DNA from: CAYJII01 sp964370225
GTDB lineage: Bacteria > Bacillota > Clostridia > Oscillospirales > Ruminococcaceae
DNA length: 57,272 bases
Direction: 5' to 3'
NCBI GenBank assembly: GCA_964370225.1
Contig: CAYJII010000012.1
Coordinates: 1-57,272, forward strand
Shown: positions 32,793 to 41,141 of the stretch, piece after piece
Layout of the letters: each line of letters starts with the position of its first letter
Numbering within the stretch: position 1 is the first letter of the stretch
The notes under the pieces: generated by a model
The model's input: only the letters and a program-made list of their open reading frames with translations
What the model was told of the DNA's origin: nothing
The model's database searches: none
Translations under genes and position numbers: made by a program

Positions 32793-34256
32793 ATGAATGA
32801 ATATTTGATGTTAATCCCTATATTTTTACCAATATTAGCTGGTATTACCTTAATTTTATCCAAGCCAAAAACGAAAAAGGCGCGCAATATCTTCACTTTT
32901 ATTGCGGTGCTAATAAACTCGCTTGTGGTGCTATTATTAGTACTATCTAAACCATCAAGTGCACTAACAATATTAAGCGTTACAGATAATATTAAGCTAG
33001 TTTTACAGCTCGATGGACTGGGGACAGTATTCGCTGCACTGCTCGCATTTTTGTGGCCGCTTGCAACATTATATGCATTCGAATACATGGAGCATTATTC
33101 TTCGCTGGACATGTTCTTTGCATTTTATACTATGACATATGGCATTACAATCGGACTAGCATTTTCGGGTAATGCGCTTACAATGTATCTTTTCTACGAA
33201 TTTTTAACATTAGTTACTACTCCACTTGTACTACACACGCAAAAACGAGAAGCGGTTGTTGCAGCAAGAAAATATTTATACTATTCGATTACAGGAGCTG
33301 CAATTGGATTTATCTCAATTGTATTCGTACTCATATATGGCGAGAATGCATCTTTTGCATTCGGTGGAATAATCGACCCAAACAGCGGCTTCGACGAAGA
33401 GGTAATAAGGTTTATTTTTGTGCTTTCGTTCATGGGATTTGGGGTAAAATCTGCAGTTTTCCCACTTCATGGTTGGTTACCATCTGCATCAGTAGCACCT
33501 ACTCCTGTTACAGCGCTATTACACGCAGTTGCAGTAGTAAAAGCGGGTGTGTTCGTGATAATGCGAATGACATACTATATTTTTGGAACAGCGCTTATAG
33601 AAGGTAGTTGGGCACAAGCGGTAGTATTGTCCTTTGCAGCGTTCACTGTCGTATATGGAGCTTTTATGGCTGTGAAAGAACAGCATTTTAAGCGAAGACT
33701 TGCATATTCCACAATTAGCAATCTATCATATATATTACTTGGGGTTTGCCTAATGACACCGTATGGGTTATACGCAGCGCTCGTTCACATGATTTTTCAC
33801 GCTGTGATGAAGATTTCTTCATTCTTTTGCGCTGGTGCTGTCATGGAACAAGCAGATGCGCATTATGTCAAGGACTTAGAGGGGCTTGGTAAAAAAATGC
33901 CATTTACATTCACATGCTTTACAATAGCAGCGCTATCACTTATGGGAATGCCGCCGCTAATTGGTTTTATGAGTAAGTTTAACCTGATGTCTGCTGCTAT
34001 TCAGCGAGGAGATGTCATCGGCAATGTTGCGATAGTAGCACTATTTATATCGGCAGTATTGGTAGCTGTATATTTAATTTTTATATCAATTCGAGCATTT
34101 TTTCCAAGAAGTACAGTGAGTATAAGAGATGCGAAGGATCCAGGTATAAGGATGAAAATCCCGATTGCAGTATTCACAGTATTTATAGTTATCGTTGGGA
34201 TGTTCTCGAGTTATATAACTGATTATCTTGAGAAAATATCATTAGGATTTATTTAG
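32793..34256 (+). CDS. Third antiporter-type subunit (Proton_antipo_M)
   Basis: Protein of 487 residues, again about 14 helices, with the helix-5 glutamate in LFYEFLTLVTTPL and the helix-7 lysine in GFGVKSAVFPLHGWLPSAS. FHAVMKISSFFCAGAV and GMPPLIGFMSKFNLM support the fold. GGGGGATG lies just before the start, 12 bases after the previous stop. It appears to be a sister of the preceding gene, suggesting tandem duplication followed by divergence. Confidence 0.88.
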   Translation: MNEYLMLIPIFLPILAGITLILSKPKTKKARNIFTFIAVLINSLVVLLLVLSKPSSALTILSVTDNIKLVLQLDGLGTVFAALLAFLWPLATLYAFEYMEHYSSLDMFFAFYTMTYGITIGLAFSGNALTMYLFYEFLTLVTTPLVLHTQKREAVVAARKYLYYSITGAAIGFISIVFVLIYGENASFAFGGIIDPNSGFDEEVIRFIFVLSFMGFGVKSAVFPLHGWLPSASVAPTPVTALLHAVAVVKAGVFVIMRMTYYIFGTALIEGSWAQAVVLSFAAFTVVYGAFMAVKEQHFKRRLAYSTISNLSYILLGVCLMTPYGLYAALVHMIFHAVMKISSFFCAGAVMEQADAHYVKDLEGLGKKMPFTFTCFTIAALSLMGMPPLIGFMSKFNLMSAAIQRGDVIGNVAIVALFISAVLVAVYLIFISIRAFFPRSTVSIRDAKDPGIRMKIPIAVFTVFIVIVGMFSSYITDYLEKISLGFI

Positions 34257-34268
34257 GGGGAAAGACAT

Positions 34269-36065
34269 ATGTTTGCATTTACCGTAACGGGATTTGGCAT
34301 AGTTCAGGTAATCATGACAATAGTAGTATTTTTTTCCTCACTTTTCACTTATCTGCACTATAAGAAAAAGTCTGCATCAGAAAAAATTAGCCGTTTTTTC
34401 CTCTTTGCGCTGTGTATAACTTTCTTATCGACGATAGGTATATTCGTCTCAGAAACTTTAATTACCCTATTTATCTGCTTTGAAATTATGTCATTTGCAT
34501 CTTTTGTATTACTACTAAATAAAAATGAAAAAGCAAAAATCGACATGACAAAACAGTATCTCGCGACATCAGTAATAACGGGTATGGTGATGCTTATGGG
34601 CATTTTCATGCTTCAAGATGCACTAGGCACACTTAATATAAACGCAATGAGCGAAGCCGCAGATTCAGCGGATAAATCTGCACTTTATATAGGTGGAGCG
34701 TTGACATTAGTAGGCTTTTGTACAAAAGCAGCGATGTATCCACTTCATTTTTGGCTACCGAAAACATATTATCACTCAAGTGAGCCGATAACGGCAATAT
34801 TTTCATCGGTGCTATCAAAAGCTGGTGTGTTTGGAGTTATAGTTGTAAGCGCAAACATTTTTTTTAGCGACGAAGCTTGGGGAAATGTACTCATAGTTTT
34901 TGCTTTGATTACTATGGTTTGGGGTGGGCTATGTGCTATCAAAAGCGATGATATGAAGAAAACTGTGGCGTATTCATCAATGTCGCAAATAGGATTTATC
35001 ATTCTAGGGATAGCGATGAACTCTATTCTAGGATCGCATAATCAAATAGCAGCTAGTGGGGTTGTATTACATATGCTCAACCACTCTGCATTTAAGTTAG
35101 TGCTATTTACATTATGTGCAGTTTTGATGTTTAACCTAAAGACTACAAAACTTGAAAAAATAAAAGGCATAGCAAGAAAAAATAAATTTTTTGCAACATT
35201 CTTTATTATTTCTGCAGCAGGACTAATGGGAATACCTTCGTTGTCTGGCTATGTGAGTAAAACTCTTTTACATGAAAGTATAGTCGAGCATATTCACATC
35301 ACACATTCGAGTTTATTTACATTTTATGAATATGTATTCTTATTTTCAGGCGGACTTACAATATGCTATATGCTAAAAATTACATCCTTTTTATTTGCGA
35401 AAAACAAAAAAGCAATCACAGTGGAAATACCAATTGTTGCAAAAATTAGTATGGGGATATGCAGCATATTTGCAGTATTAGGTGGAGTATTGCCAAATTT
35501 TGTGATGGAAACTATTGCAAATTTCAGCAATGACGCACTGAATGCACATGCAATGGATGCTGTGAACTATTTTAGCCTGGTAAATTTAAGAGGTGCTGGA
35601 ATTAGCATAGTATTTGGAATTACGCTGTATATTATTTTTATGAAGTCGTTTTTAACTAAAATCATAGCAAAGCTTAGAATGTGGGAAATACTAAAGCTTG
35701 AAAATATATATTATTTTGTATTTATAAAAGCAGTCCCTACGATATTAATTGGAGCATTTTCGGTATTATCTAAGTTGCCTGAATACTTTGCAATTGCTTT
35801 TTCGATTATATTCTTTAAACCTGCTAAAGAAAAAAATGCATTGGGTCATGTGCTGTTTAGTTATAGGTTTGGTGAGGGAATAGATACAATTGCAGAAACA
35901 TTCAATATTAAAACAAAGCGCAAATTTGCGGAAATTTTATCTGACTTAGAACAGCAATCTTCGATTAGGCGCAGAATGATTTCTGCTAGTTTATCATATG
36001 GCTTATTCTTTGCAGGTGCTGGAATAGTGGGCGTTTTGTTATATATGCTGGCAGTGTATCTATAG
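34269..36065 (+). CDS. Fourth, longer antiporter-type subunit (NuoL/HyfB-like)
   Basis: Protein of 598 residues, about 110 longer than its paralogues. The antiporter core has the helix-5 glutamate in FICFEIMSFASF and the helix-7 lysine in GFCTKAAMYPLHFWLPKTYYH, then NHSAFKLVLFTLCA and GIPSLSGYVSKTLLHE. The extra C-terminal part holds further hydrophobic segments and ends in a final membrane helix after a charged region (about 530-575). The length and the helix added at the end recall NuoL or MrpA-N-type subunits, so it may take the place of the missing MrpA half. Last gene of the operon; a terminator follows. Confidence 0.87.
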   Translation: MFAFTVTGFGIVQVIMTIVVFFSSLFTYLHYKKKSASEKISRFFLFALCITFLSTIGIFVSETLITLFICFEIMSFASFVLLLNKNEKAKIDMTKQYLATSVITGMVMLMGIFMLQDALGTLNINAMSEAADSADKSALYIGGALTLVGFCTKAAMYPLHFWLPKTYYHSSEPITAIFSSVLSKAGVFGVIVVSANIFFSDEAWGNVLIVFALITMVWGGLCAIKSDDMKKTVAYSSMSQIGFIILGIAMNSILGSHNQIAASGVVLHMLNHSAFKLVLFTLCAVLMFNLKTTKLEKIKGIARKNKFFATFFIISAAGLMGIPSLSGYVSKTLLHESIVEHIHITHSSLFTFYEYVFLFSGGLTICYMLKITSFLFAKNKKAITVEIPIVAKISMGICSIFAVLGGVLPNFVMETIANFSNDALNAHAMDAVNYFSLVNLRGAGISIVFGITLYIIFMKSFLTKIIAKLRMWEILKLENIYYFVFIKAVPTILIGAFSVLSKLPEYFAIAFSIIFFKPAKEKNALGHVLFSYRFGEGIDTIAETFNIKTKRKFAEILSDLEQQSSIRRRMISASLSYGLFFAGAGIVGVLLYMLAVYL

Positions 36066-36099
36066 AAAAGTAATTTTACAAAGCGATAATAATTATGTA

Positions 36100-36137
36100 A
36101 AGTCCCATTTACCGTTAATAGGTGAATGGGGCTTTTT
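36100..36137 (+). terminator. Terminator of the antiporter operon
   Basis: Arms 36100-36113 and 36121-36134 pair along 14 positions, with two G:U pairs, around a 7-base loop, then a T run. Confidence 0.8.
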
Positions 36138-36179
36138 AGCGCTAAATGTAAAATAATATTTCTTAGTATTTTTTCGTAA

Positions 36180-36234
36180 TTTACATATATTTTACTTTAA
36201 ATTTGTTTTAGATTTTACATTGTAGCCTTATACT
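36180..36234 (+). promoter_or_regulatory. Pho box and promoter of pstS
   Basis: Four TTTACA-like hexamers start at 36180, 36191, 36202 and 36213 (TTTACA, TTTACT, TTTGTT, TTTTAC), exactly 11 bases apart, the spacing of PhoP/PhoB binding repeats. A TATACT -10 box follows at 36229-36234 and no good -35 is present, as expected for an activator-dependent promoter. The phoB/phoR genes at the end of the same cluster are the likely regulators. Confidence 0.75.
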
Positions 36235-36291
36235 TAAGTTGTCATTAAGACAATAATTAATAGTTAAAAAAAATGAATTGAGGTAAATAAA

Positions 36292-37182
36292 ATGAAAAAA
36301 ATATTAGCTTTATTATTAGCAGGCGCATTAGGCGTAACAATGTTAGCGGCATGTACACCAGCAGCTGACGACTCAGCAGACGGAGCTACAACAGATGATG
36401 GTGCAACTGGCGCTATGACAGGCGAAATTTCAGTAGTATCGAGAGAAGAAGGTTCAGGAACAAGAGGAGCTTTCGTTGAAATCGTTGGCGTTGTAGATGA
36501 AGAAGGAAACGATATTACAACATTAGAAGCTATCGTTGGTAAATCTACAAACGAAGTTATGACTCAAGTAGTAAACAATCCTGCTGCAATCGGTTATATT
36601 TCACTAGGTTCACTAAATGACACAGTTACAGCTTTGTCAGTAGACGGAGTAGAACCAACAGTTGAAAACATTAAATCGGGTGAATACACAGTAGCAAGAC
36701 CATTTAACATCGCAACAAATGGCGAAGTTGATGCTCTAACTCAAGATTTCATCAATTTTATCATGAGTGCTGACGGCCAAGCAATCGTATCAGAAGAAGG
36801 CTATATCGCAGTTTCTGAAAACGAAGCATATGCTGGCACAGGTGGCGAAGGTACAATCAAAATCAGTGGTTCAACATCAGTAGGCCCTGTTATGGAAAAA
36901 ATGGCTGATGCTTACAAAGCAATCAACACTGGCGTACAAATTGACATCCAACAATCAGGTTCATCATCAGGAATGAATGATGCAATGGAAGGTATCGTAA
37001 ACATCGGTATGGCTTCACGCGAACTAAAAGATTCTGAACTTGAGGTATTAACTCCAATCGTAATCGCACAAGACGGTATCGCAGTAATCACAAATAACGA
37101 AAATTCTACAACAAATATTGCGCTTGATACTGTAAAAGAAATTTACTTAGGCAACCTAGTTGAATGGGCTGACGTTAAATAG
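36292..37182 (+). CDS. pstS: Phosphate-binding lipoprotein PstS, circularly permuted
   Basis: Captures phosphate outside the membrane for PstCAB. The lipoprotein signal MKKILALLLAGALGVTMLAAC ends at C21. The order of the two halves is reversed relative to ordinary PstS. The normally C-terminal block comes first (ISVVSREEGSGTRGAF at about 46-61, AAIGYISLGSLN, NIKSGEYTVARPF). The normally N-terminal block follows (IKISGSTSVGPVMEKMADAY from about 189, QQSGSSSGM, IGMASRELKDSE, and EIYLGNLVEWADV at the end). All phosphate-binding segments are present once each. GAGGTAA precedes the ATG. Similar permuted forms occur in Clostridia, as I recall. Confidence 0.88.
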   Translation: MKKILALLLAGALGVTMLAACTPAADDSADGATTDDGATGAMTGEISVVSREEGSGTRGAFVEIVGVVDEEGNDITTLEAIVGKSTNEVMTQVVNNPAAIGYISLGSLNDTVTALSVDGVEPTVENIKSGEYTVARPFNIATNGEVDALTQDFINFIMSADGQAIVSEEGYIAVSENEAYAGTGGEGTIKISGSTSVGPVMEKMADAYKAINTGVQIDIQQSGSSSGMNDAMEGIVNIGMASRELKDSELEVLTPIVIAQDGIAVITNNENSTTNIALDTVKEIYLGNLVEWADVK

Positions 37183-37204
37183 TAAAACAACTAATTTTCT
37201 ACAT

Positions 37205-37235
37205 AAGAGCTCACGCATCATTTGCGTGGGCTTTT
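37205..37235 (+). terminator. Hairpin between pstS and pstC
   Basis: AAGAGCTCACGC (37205-37216) pairs with GCGTGGGCTTTT (37224-37235), including two G:U pairs, around a 7-base loop. Only a short T run follows. It probably works as a partial terminator or RNA-end stabiliser, giving more PstS than permease. Confidence 0.7.
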
Positions 37236-37287
37236 AGTGGGAAAAAGTGTAAGAACAGAATTTATGAGAAAGTAAGGTTTTCCTACT

Positions 37288-38139
37288 ATGAAAAAAAATT
37301 TGGAAAAGTTAATGCATGGAGTGTTTTTTGCTACTGCATTGGTGTCAATTTTAGCAGTAATATTAATATGCGTCTTTCTTTTTGGCAACGGTATCCCAAC
37401 TATGATAGAAATCGGCTTTGGCGAATTCTTAGGTGGAACTGAATGGCGTCCAACCTCTGGTAGTTTTGGGATTTTCCCGATGATTGTCGGTAGTTTGTAC
37501 GTAACTGCTGGTTCAATCGTTATCGGTGTACCAATCGGAATACTAGCTTCCATTTTCTTAGCTAAATATTGCCCTAAACCCGCATATAAAATTATAAAAC
37601 CACTTGTAGAATTATTAGCTGGTATCCCATCAATCGTATATGGTTTTTTTGGTATGGTTATATTAGTTCCTTTTGTAAGAGAGTTTATTGGCGGTGACGG
37701 TAATAGCATATTGACAGCATCACTATTGCTTGGTATTATGATATTACCAACTGTTATCGGAATAAGCGAAGCTGCACTAAGAGCAGTACCTGAAAGCTAT
37801 TACGAAGGAGCATTAGCGTTAGGCGCGACAAAAGAGCGTTCGCTATTTTTTGTAGTAGTGCCTGCTGCAAAATCAGGTATACTCGCAGGTGTAGTGCTTG
37901 GAATTGGGCGCGCAATTGGCGAAACTATGGCGGTAATCATGGTAGCGGGTAATCAGCCCAGACTACCGGATGGAGTACTAGAAGGCGTGAGAACACTTAC
38001 TGCAAACATCGTAATCGAAATGGCGTATGCAGCAGATTTACATGAAGACGCGCTAGTAGCAACGGGTGTTGTATTATTTGTATTTATCTTGATTATTAAC
38101 ATATCGTTTTCAATTCTTAATAATAGGAAAAAGGGGTAA
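37288..38139 (+). CDS. pstC: Phosphate ABC transporter permease PstC
   Basis: Inner-membrane channel subunit of 283 residues with six helices. It has FLGGTEWRPTSGSFGIFPMIVGSLYVT (about residues 50-76), LVELLAGIPSIVYGFFGM (about 109-126) and the cytoplasmic coupling loop EGALALGATKERSLFFVVVPAAKSGI, followed by GIGRAIGETMAVIMVAGN, all PstC hallmarks. It lies 105 bases after pstS, beyond a hairpin. No classic SD hexamer stands out; AAGTAAGG is 8-10 bases upstream of the start. Confidence 0.95.
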   Translation: MKKNLEKLMHGVFFATALVSILAVILICVFLFGNGIPTMIEIGFGEFLGGTEWRPTSGSFGIFPMIVGSLYVTAGSIVIGVPIGILASIFLAKYCPKPAYKIIKPLVELLAGIPSIVYGFFGMVILVPFVREFIGGDGNSILTASLLLGIMILPTVIGISEAALRAVPESYYEGALALGATKERSLFFVVVPAAKSGILAGVVLGIGRAIGETMAVIMVAGNQPRLPDGVLEGVRTLTANIVIEMAYAADLHEDALVATGVVLFVFILIINISFSILNNRKKG

Positions 38140-38144
38140 TGTAG

Positions 38145-38999
38145 ATGAAAAAGACAGTTGTTGACAAATTAAAACAGTTTAAAAAAGACCCCTTATCTTT
38201 ATTATTATTTATATTAGTTATAGCATCTATTGTAATCACATTAACAGTTCTTGTGTTTATAGTAGCACATATATTAATAAATGGAATACCGCATTTAACA
38301 CCATCATTGTTTGAGTTTGAGTATAATTCAGAAAATGTTTCGATGATGCCCTTCATCATCAATACATTATTTTTAATAGTTTCAGCACTAGTACTAGCAG
38401 TACCTTTTGGTATAGGAAGTGCTATATTCTTAGTAGAGTATGCAAGTCGCCAAAACAAATTCGTAAAATACATAAGACTTACAACCGAAACTTTATCAGG
38501 TATTCCCTCAATTGTATTTGGTATATTCGGAGCTTTATTTTTCGGTACAGTATTTGGCATTAGCTACTCGCTATTATCGGGAGCGCTAACTGTAGCAATC
38601 ATGGTGCTACCACTTATAATTCGTGCAACAGAGGAAGCGTTAAAAGCAGTCCCTGATATGTATAGGGAAGCAAGCTTTGGTGTAGGAGCTGGTAAACTTA
38701 GAACAGTATTTTTGATAGTTTTACCATCAGCTATGCCTGGTATTTTAGCTGGTATCATTTTATCCATCGGTAGGATAGTAGGTGAAACAGCAGCTCTGAT
38801 TTTCACCTTAGGTACAGCTTCAAACTTAATCGGTGACTTTATAGGCTCAGGTAGAACTTTATCAGTACATATGTATATTCTTGCTAATGAGTCATTGCAT
38901 GTAAATGAGTCTTATGCAACTGCAGTAGTTTTATTGATAATAGTGTTTGTTATGAATGCTATATCAGGATTAGTAGCGAAAAAGCTACAGAAAAAGTAG
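38145..38999 (+). CDS. pstA: Phosphate ABC transporter permease PstA
   Basis: Second channel subunit, 284 residues with six helices. Key blocks are MPFIINTLFLIVSALVLAVPFGIGSAIFLVEYA (about residues 67-99), TTETLSGIPSIVFGIFG (about 113-129) and REASFGVGAGKLRTVFLIVLPSAMPGI, then GRIVGETAALIFTLG. It begins five bases after the pstC stop and is part of the same transcript. Confidence 0.95.
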   Translation: MKKTVVDKLKQFKKDPLSLLLFILVIASIVITLTVLVFIVAHILINGIPHLTPSLFEFEYNSENVSMMPFIINTLFLIVSALVLAVPFGIGSAIFLVEYASRQNKFVKYIRLTTETLSGIPSIVFGIFGALFFGTVFGISYSLLSGALTVAIMVLPLIIRATEEALKAVPDMYREASFGVGAGKLRTVFLIVLPSAMPGILAGIILSIGRIVGETAALIFTLGTASNLIGDFIGSGRTLSVHMYILANESLHVNESYATAVVLLIIVFVMNAISGLVAKKLQKK

Positions 39000-39020
39000 T
39001 AGGGAAAGCGTGGTAATAAT

Positions 39021-39770
39021 ATGGGCATAATTGATATTAACAACCTTGATTTATTTTATGGGAATTTTCAAGCTTTAAAAAACATAAATATGGAGATTGA
39101 AAAAAATGCAATTACTGCATTTATCGGTCCATCTGGTTGTGGTAAATCCACTTTGCTAAAATCATTAAATCGCATGAACGATTTGGTTGAAGGATGCAAA
39201 ATTACTGGAGAAGTCTTACTTGATGGAGTAGACATTTACAAAAATTTTGAAGTAAATGATTTGAGAAAAAGAGTTGGTATGGTATTCCAAAAACCAAACC
39301 CATTCCCAATGAGCGTGTATGATAATGTTGCTTTCGGACCAAGAACTCACGGTATAAAAAGCAGAAAAGAGCTTGACGAAATAGTTGAGAGAAGTCTTAC
39401 TAACGCTGCGATTTGGGATGAGTTAAAGGATAGATTAAGAAAAAGTGCATTAGGGCTATCCGGTGGACAACAACAAAGACTTTGTATCGCAAGAGCGCTT
39501 GCAGTTGAGCCAGAAATCCTGTTAATGGACGAGCCAACATCAGCACTTGACCCGATTTCAACAGCAAAAATAGAAGAACTTGCAATCGACTTAAAAGAAA
39601 AGTATACTATAGTTATAGTTACGCATAATATGCAACAAGCAACTAGAATTTCGGACACAACATCCTTCTTCTTATTAGGAGAAGTAATCGAGTATTCAAA
39701 GACAACAGACTTATTCTCTATGCCAAAAGACAAGCGCACAGAGGATTACATTACAGGAAGATTTGGTTAA
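39021..39770 (+). CDS. pstB: Phosphate ABC transporter ATPase PstB
   Basis: ATPase of 249 residues driving phosphate uptake. Walker A GPSGCGKST (about residues 37-45), Q-loop GMVFQKPNPFPMSVYDNV (about 90-107), signature LSGGQQQRLCIARAL (about 148-162) and Walker B ILLMDEPTSALDP (about 169-181) are all intact, with the PstB-specific RMNDL and TEDYITGRFG ends. It sits between pstA and phoU. Confidence 0.98.
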   Translation: MGIIDINNLDLFYGNFQALKNINMEIEKNAITAFIGPSGCGKSTLLKSLNRMNDLVEGCKITGEVLLDGVDIYKNFEVNDLRKRVGMVFQKPNPFPMSVYDNVAFGPRTHGIKSRKELDEIVERSLTNAAIWDELKDRLRKSALGLSGGQQQRLCIARALAVEPEILLMDEPTSALDPISTAKIEELAIDLKEKYTIVIVTHNMQQATRISDTTSFFLLGEVIEYSKTTDLFSMPKDKRTEDYITGRFG

Positions 39771-39796
39771 TATTTTTAGAGAGTAGGATTATTATA

Positions 39797-40453
39797 ATGA
39801 GAAGTAAATTTGATAAAGAGCTAAATATACTGCACAATAACCTAGTAGAAATGGCAAGTTTAATCGAAATCGCTATTGGTGATGCGATAAAATCACTGTT
39901 AAATCAAGATGGAGATTTAGCGAGAAAGTCAATTGAGTATGATAATGAAATTGACTTGAAAGAAAAAGAAATTGAGCGTAGATGTTTACAACTATTGATG
40001 CAACAACAACCTGTAGCTACAGACTTAAGAGTTATTTCTACTGCGCTTAAAATGATAACTGACATGGAAAGAATTGGTGACCACGCAGCGGATATCGCTG
40101 AAATTACACTAAGACTTCTAGGTCAAGAATATATCAAAAAGTTAGAGCATATCCCACAAATGGGTGAAGCTACAATCAAAATGGTAAAAGATAGCATCGA
40201 TGCATTCATTTTAAGAGATGAAGCTAGTGCAAGAGCAGTTATTGCAGAAGATGATATCATTGACGATTTATTTGAAACTGTAAGAAACGATTTGATTGTT
40301 ATCATCCAAAATAATGCGGACAGTGGAGCGCAAGCTGCTGACTTGCTGATGATAGCAAAATATCTTGAAAGAATAGGCGACCACGCTGTTAACATAGCAG
40401 AATGGGTAATATTCTCTATGACTGGCGAACACAAAAATGCAAAAATAATGTAG
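39797..40453 (+). CDS. phoU: Phosphate signalling protein PhoU
   Basis: Helical protein of 218 residues that links the Pst transporter with the PhoR kinase and keeps the Pho response off when phosphate is ample. Two three-helix repeats each carry the metal-binding motif: MERIGDHAADIAE (about residues 91-103) and LERIGDHAVNIAEWV (about 191-205). It follows pstB by 26 bases and precedes the response regulator by 13. Confidence 0.96.
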   Translation: MRSKFDKELNILHNNLVEMASLIEIAIGDAIKSLLNQDGDLARKSIEYDNEIDLKEKEIERRCLQLLMQQQPVATDLRVISTALKMITDMERIGDHAADIAEITLRLLGQEYIKKLEHIPQMGEATIKMVKDSIDAFILRDEASARAVIAEDDIIDDLFETVRNDLIVIIQNNADSGAQAADLLMIAKYLERIGDHAVNIAEWVIFSMTGEHKNAKIM

Positions 40454-40466
40454 GGAGGCTTTTTTC

Positions 40467-41141
40467 ATGTCACTTATATATTTGGTTGAAGATGATGAAA
40501 GCATAAGAGAGCTTATTTTATACGCTATGAGAAACAGCGGATATCAAACAGTCGGTTACGAAACCGGCGAGGAGCTATTTGCAGCATTAGAAGAAAAAAT
40601 ACCGTCACTTGTCTTGCTAGATGTTATGTTACCCGGAGATAGTGGGTTAGACATATTAGCGAAAATTAGAGATAAAAGCGCATATAAAGATTTACCTGTA
40701 ATTATGCTTACTGCAAAAAATAGTGAGTATGATAGGGTTAAAGGGCTTGACCTTGGTGCAGATGATTATATTGGGAAACCTTTTGGTGTAATGGAGCTTA
40801 TTTCTAGGACAAAAGCAGTGCTAAGAAGATATTCTAAAAAATCAGATGCTAAGTTAATGTCGTACGAAGCGATATCTATTGATGATGCTAAACATGCAGT
40901 AGTAGCAGGGGATAATAGTGTGGAGCTAACATATAAAGAATACGAATTACTAAAATATTTAATAGCCAATCAAACTATAGTTTTATCAAGAGAGAGCATT
41001 ATGAATGTTGTTTGGGGATTTGATTTTGAAGGCGAAAGCCGCACAGTTGATATGCATATTAAAACATTAAGACAAAAGCTGGGCGAGCATGGGAAGCTGA
41101 TAAAAACAGTTAGAAATGTAGGCTATAAGATAGGGGACTAA
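40467..41141 (+). CDS. phoB: Phosphate response regulator (PhoB/PhoP type, OmpR family)
   Basis: Response regulator of 224 residues. The receiver domain has the acidic pair EDDE near residue 8, phospho-acceptor D52 (LLDVMLPG), T in IMLTAK (about 81) and K in GKPFG (about 104). The C-terminal winged helix contains LTYKEYELLKYLI and the recognition region RTVDMHIKTLRQKLG (about 192-206). Its position between phoU and a PhoR-like kinase gene identifies it as the phosphate regulator. GGGAGGC precedes the ATG. Likely binds the 11-base repeats at 36180. Confidence 0.92.
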   Translation: MSLIYLVEDDESIRELILYAMRNSGYQTVGYETGEELFAALEEKIPSLVLLDVMLPGDSGLDILAKIRDKSAYKDLPVIMLTAKNSEYDRVKGLDLGADDYIGKPFGVMELISRTKAVLRRYSKKSDAKLMSYEAISIDDAKHAVVAGDNSVELTYKEYELLKYLIANQTIVLSRESIMNVVWGFDFEGESRTVDMHIKTLRQKLGEHGKLIKTVRNVGYKIGD

